Below the pieces are notes generated by a model. The model ran no database searches, was not told the DNA's origin, and saw nothing but the letters and a program-made list of their open reading frames with translations. Positions 5,527 to 8,514 of a stretch of DNA of 8,514 nt are shown piece after piece (position 1 is the stretch's first letter; each line of letters begins with the position of its first letter). The position numbers and the translations under genes are program-made. This stretch comes from CALAED01 sp937891035 (GTDB taxonomy: Bacteria > Actinomycetota > Actinomycetes > Streptosporangiales > Streptosporangiaceae), in assembly GCA_035642125.1 (NCBI GenBank), contig DASQSZ010000198.1:1-8514 (forward strand), written 5' to 3'.

Positions 5527-6723
5527 ATGAGTTCAGTCCAAGACCCCACGGGCACCACTGACACCGGTCGGCAGACAGCCGCACCGGACGCGCCAGACGT
5601 AGCAACGAAACCGACCGCGCCGGGAGACGACAGCGAAAAGCGGATATTCGTCGCCACGCAGCGCCAGCTCATCTGGTGGCGGTTTCGCAAGCACAAGCTG
5701 GCGATGGCCAGCCTCTTCGTCGTCGCGTTCTTCTATCTGATCGGGATATTCGCCGACTTCTTGGCCTATTCGGACCCGCAGGACACCAGTTCGCAGCGGG
5801 TCTTCGTGCCGCCGCAGGCGGTCAGCGTCTTCGACGGCTGGCGGCCCTCGTTGGCCACCCACCCGCTTACCAGCCAGCGCGACCCCGTCACGTTCCAGCG
5901 CGAGTACGTCGCGGACGAAAGCACCCGGATCCCCGTCGGCTTCTTCGTGCACGGCTACGAGTACAAGCTCTTCGGCCTCATCCGCACCGACATCCACCTC
6001 ATCGGCGCCAAGGGCGGAGCCCGTACAGAGGACTCCGTCTTCCTGCTCGGCACCGATGAGCTGGGCCGAGATATCTTCTCTCGGCTGCTCATCGCCACCC
6101 GTACGTCGTTGCTCATCGGCCTCGCCGGGGTCACGTTGAGCATCGCGCTCGGTGTCGTCTTGGGCGGCATATCAGGGTTCTACGGCGGCATCACCGACAC
6201 GATCATCCAACGGGTCATTGAAATCCTGCGCTCGATTCCCACCATCCCGCTCTGGATGGGCGTCGCGGCGGCGATGCCGAAAACATGGAGTATTGAACGG
6301 ATCTATTTCGCCATCACACTGATCATCTCGCTCATCGGCTGGACCGAACTCGGCCGCGTGGTCCGCGGCAGGGTCCTCCAAATCCGCGACGAGGACTTCG
6401 TCACCGCCGCCGAGCTGTCCGGCAGCCGACCCCGCCGCATCATTTTCTCCCACATCGTGCCGCTGTTCACGAGTCACATCATCGCGGCCACCACTTTGGC
6501 CCTGCCGTTGATGATCATCGCGGAGACGTCACTCAGCTTCCTGAATCTCGGGCTACGGCCGCCGGCCATTTCTTGGGGGGTCATGTTGCAGCAGGCCCAG
6601 AACATTCAAACGGTCGCACTCTCGCCGTGGATGATGGTGCCGGTCATCCCCGTCGTGGCGGCGATCCTGGCATTTAACTTCTTGGGTGACGGGCTGCGAG
6701 ACGCCGCGGACCCCTATTCTTGA
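5527..6723 (+). CDS. Opp/Dpp-type ABC transporter permease 2 (DppC-like, long extracytoplasmic loop)
   Basis: A 398-residue permease, the partner of the gene 19 bases upstream. A polar, Pro/Thr/Asp-rich N-terminal tail of about 45 residues precedes the OppC_N-type start (WWRFRKHKLAMASLF) and the first membrane segment (about 58-80). A long outer loop follows (81-193), then the family motif LGTDELGRDIFSRLL (174-188) and five further hydrophobic segments. The EAA loop is FVTAAELSGSRPRRIIFSHI (291-310), and the C-terminus NFLGDGLRDAADPY is the standard DppC ending. DppC proteins are usually about 300 residues. The extra 100 residues lie in the tail and the outer loop, a feature of the long-loop subfamily sometimes linked to oligosaccharide uptake. 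The ATG follows GGAAG (5514-5518) at 8 bases spacing. Confidence 0.93.
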   Translation: MSSVQDPTGTTDTGRQTAAPDAPDVATKPTAPGDDSEKRIFVATQRQLIWWRFRKHKLAMASLFVVAFFYLIGIFADFLAYSDPQDTSSQRVFVPPQAVSVFDGWRPSLATHPLTSQRDPVTFQREYVADESTRIPVGFFVHGYEYKLFGLIRTDIHLIGAKGGARTEDSVFLLGTDELGRDIFSRLLIATRTSLLIGLAGVTLSIALGVVLGGISGFYGGITDTIIQRVIEILRSIPTIPLWMGVAAAMPKTWSIERIYFAITLIISLIGWTELGRVVRGRVLQIRDEDFVTAAELSGSRPRRIIFSHIVPLFTSHIIAATTLALPLMIIAETSLSFLNLGLRPPAISWGVMLQQAQNIQTVALSPWMMVPVIPVVAAILAFNFLGDGLRDAADPYS

Positions 6724-6736
6724 GGGCGGGATCACA

Positions 6737-8514
6737 ATGAATCAGCCGCTGCTTTCCATTCGTGGGCTGCAAACGCACTTTTTCGGCGACGAAGGGACCA
6801 CGCGCGCCGTCAACGGCGTCTCGCTCGACGTCTTTCCCGGCCAGGCGGTGGGCATCGTCGGCGAGTCTGGCTGTGGAAAAAGCGTGATGGCGCGCTCGAT
6901 CCTGCGCATCGTCGAAAAGCCGGGGCGCATCGTCGAGGGCGAGATCATGTTGCGCAGGCGCGGCGTCGGCAAGGGTCTCAACGGCGCCGCGAAGCTGAGC
7001 GCCGCGGCGACCCTCGAGGTGCCCGGGTCCATCACGGAGGCCGCGCCGATCGTCGGTACGGACGTCGCAGGCGTCGCCACGGACGGCACCCCGGGTGGCG
7101 GTGCGGCCGGCGTGGCCATCGCGCCCGATGAGGAGATCGACCTCGCGCAACTGCCGGAGAACGGGCCCGTCATGCGGTCCATCCGCGGCGGTGACATCTC
7201 GCTTGTCTTCCAGGAGCCGATGACCTCGTTCAGCCCGGTGCACACGATCGGCAACCAGCTCATCGAGGCGCTCCGGCTGCACAAGCGGCTGTCCCCGGAC
7301 GACGCGGCCGAGCGCGCGACCGAGTTGCTCCAGATGGTCGACGTGCCCAGGCCGGAGGACATCCTGTCCAGCTATGCCTGGCAGCTGTCCGGCGGCCTGC
7401 GTCAGCGGGCGATGATCGCGATGGCGCTGGCCGGCGAACCGCGCCTGCTCATCGCGGACGAGCCGACGACCGCGCTCGACGTCACCACCCAGGCGCAGAT
7501 CCTCGATCTCCTGCGCAACCTCAAGCGCGACACCGGCATGGCGCTCATGCTGATCACGCACGACCTCGCCGTCGTCGCGGGCATGGCCGACTACGTCGTC
7601 GTGATGTACCTCGGCCAGGTCGTGGAAAAGGGACCGGTCGAGGACATCTTCGCCGCGCCCCAGCACCCGTACACCCAAGCGCTGCTCAGGTCGATCCCGA
7701 GCATCACCGCGCCGTCCCGCTCCCGGCTGCGCACCATCGCCGGCTCCGTGCCGCATCCGTTCAACCGGCCGTCCGGGTGCCCGTTCCACCCTCGATGCAG
7801 CGTCGCGATCGAAGGGAAGTGCGACAGCGAGGTGCCGCCGCTGCGCGTACTCGGTGGCGGCAGGGAGGCCAGCTGCCATCTGATCGACGGGCAGCCGGCG
7901 GCATCGGTGAAGGAGCGCGCCTTCCTCAAGCTGCTCGCGGACGAAGAGCGGGAGGCGCCGGCCACGACGCCGACGCCGCCCGGCGAGGTCATGCTCGAGG
8001 TGCGCAATCTCCGAAAGACGTTCCAGGTCAAGGCTTCGGGGCTGGCGAAGAGCGGGGCGCGGATGCGCGCCGTCGACGACGTCAACTTCGAGCTGCGCAC
8101 CGGTGAGACCCTGGCGCTGGTCGGCGAGAGCGGATCGGGGAAGACGACCGTCTCTCGCTGCATCCTGCGCGCGATCCAGCCGGACAGCGGCGAGATGTTG
8201 TTCAGGACGGACACCGGCACGCAGCTCGACCTGGCCAAGCTAAAGAAAAAGCAGGTCCGGCCCATCCGCAGCCAGATGCAAATGATCTTCCAGGATCCGT
8301 ACTCGTCGCTGAACCCGCGCATGACCGTGCTCGACATCATCGCCGAGCCGCTGTTGGCCGCTGGCGTCGACAACAAGCAGCAGCGGGCGGTTCGGGTGCG
8401 GGAGCTCCTTGAGCTGGTCGGGCTGCCGCAGCAGTACATGCGGCGCTATCCGCACGCGTTCAGCGGCGGGCAGCGCCAGCGCATCGGCATCGCGCGCGCC
8501 CTGGCGATGCACCC
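6737..8514 (+). CDS. Fused double ATPase of the Opp/Dpp-type importer (3' partial)
   Basis: The frame is open from ATG 6737, 13 bases after permease 2, to the window edge (592 codons), and joins a DppD-like and a DppF-like half. Half 1: Walker A GESGCGKS (42-49), Q-loop VFQEPM (157-162), signature LSGGLRQR (217-224), Walker B LLIADEPT (237-244), H-loop His275. It is followed by the oligopeptide-type C-terminal motif with Cys348, 354, 362 and 380; in OppD/DppD relatives such cysteines can hold an iron-sulfur cluster. A linker (about 385-417) leads to half 2: Walker A GESGSGKT (463-470), Q-loop IFQDPYSSLNPRM (517-529) and signature FSGGQRQR (575-582); Walker B lies beyond the window. Both halves look catalytically competent. 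The odd point is a roughly 60-residue Ala/Gly-rich insertion (about 73-132) between Walker A and the Q-loop of half 1. The ribosome site is weak (GGGCGGGA). Confidence 0.93.
   Translation, partial: MNQPLLSIRGLQTHFFGDEGTTRAVNGVSLDVFPGQAVGIVGESGCGKSVMARSILRIVEKPGRIVEGEIMLRRRGVGKGLNGAAKLSAAATLEVPGSITEAAPIVGTDVAGVATDGTPGGGAAGVAIAPDEEIDLAQLPENGPVMRSIRGGDISLVFQEPMTSFSPVHTIGNQLIEALRLHKRLSPDDAAERATELLQMVDVPRPEDILSSYAWQLSGGLRQRAMIAMALAGEPRLLIADEPTTALDVTTQAQILDLLRNLKRDTGMALMLITHDLAVVAGMADYVVVMYLGQVVEKGPVEDIFAAPQHPYTQALLRSIPSITAPSRSRLRTIAGSVPHPFNRPSGCPFHPRCSVAIEGKCDSEVPPLRVLGGGREASCHLIDGQPAASVKERAFLKLLADEEREAPATTPTPPGEVMLEVRNLRKTFQVKASGLAKSGARMRAVDDVNFELRTGETLALVGESGSGKTTVSRCILRAIQPDSGEMLFRTDTGTQLDLAKLKKKQVRPIRSQMQMIFQDPYSSLNPRMTVLDIIAEPLLAAGVDNKQQRAVRVRELLELVGLPQQYMRRYPHAFSGGQRQRIGIARALAMH

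Noticed and set aside
6674..7879. Minus-strand open frame of 401 codons opposite the ATPase gene
   Set aside because: Shadow of the GC-biased ATPase gene: Arg/Asp/Gly/Ala-rich with no recognisable domain.
7591..8439. Minus-strand open frame of 282 codons opposite the second ATPase half
   Set aside because: Ser/Arg-rich shadow translation; the + strand shows intact Walker A, Q-loop and signature motifs there.

Overview
This window reads as a piece of a high-GC actinobacterial chromosome. Coding parts are strongly biased to G/C at third positions, one gene starts with GTG behind an AGGAGG ribosome site, and the secreted proteins carry typical Gram-positive signal peptides. A soil, plant-litter-degrading actinomycete (Streptosporangiales or a relative) fits, but the genus cannot be fixed from the sequence. 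All genes I support lie on the + strand.

Left part (1-1734): the 3' end of an RHS-repeat protein. Its conserved core ends in the usual Asp-Pro-Tyr-Gly-Leu-Ala hinge and is followed by a variable C-terminal tip of about 139 residues that resembles the polymorphic toxin type 28 (Ntox28) group. Thirteen bases later, with its Shine-Dalgarno overlapping the toxin stop codon, comes a 363-residue pentapeptide-repeat protein built from two copies of one module. By position it is the candidate immunity protein.

Middle part (1735-3350): a small exported protein that holds only the C-terminal portion of a CHRD domain. It ends in a 19-bp tandem duplication that spans its stop codon, followed by a 15-bp perfect terminator-like hairpin. 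After a regulatory gap with two inverted repeats, one of them a 26-bp near-perfect LacI-type palindrome, comes a secreted glycoside hydrolase family 12 enzyme (endoglucanase or xyloglucanase) with both catalytic glutamates present.

3351-4520 is about 1.17 kb with no convincing gene. Part of it is clearly less GC-rich than the rest and holds a diverged 42-bp direct repeat with inner palindromes, a 9-bp repeat spaced exactly 21 bp, and a cluster of GATATC sites. I read it as the regulatory region of the following operon and perhaps as a decayed segment.

Right part (4521 to the end): a tightly spaced operon for an Opp/Dpp-type ABC importer, made of two permeases and a fused double ATPase that runs off the window. 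No solute-binding protein is visible. Permease 1 and the long-loop permease 2 look like the Opp-type subfamily that in several organisms moves oligosaccharides rather than peptides. With a regulated GH12 enzyme upstream, a plausible model is that a secreted glucanase cuts plant beta-glucan or xyloglucan and this importer takes up the fragments; that link is inference. The first ATPase half carries an unusual Ala/Gly-rich insertion between Walker A and the Q-loop.
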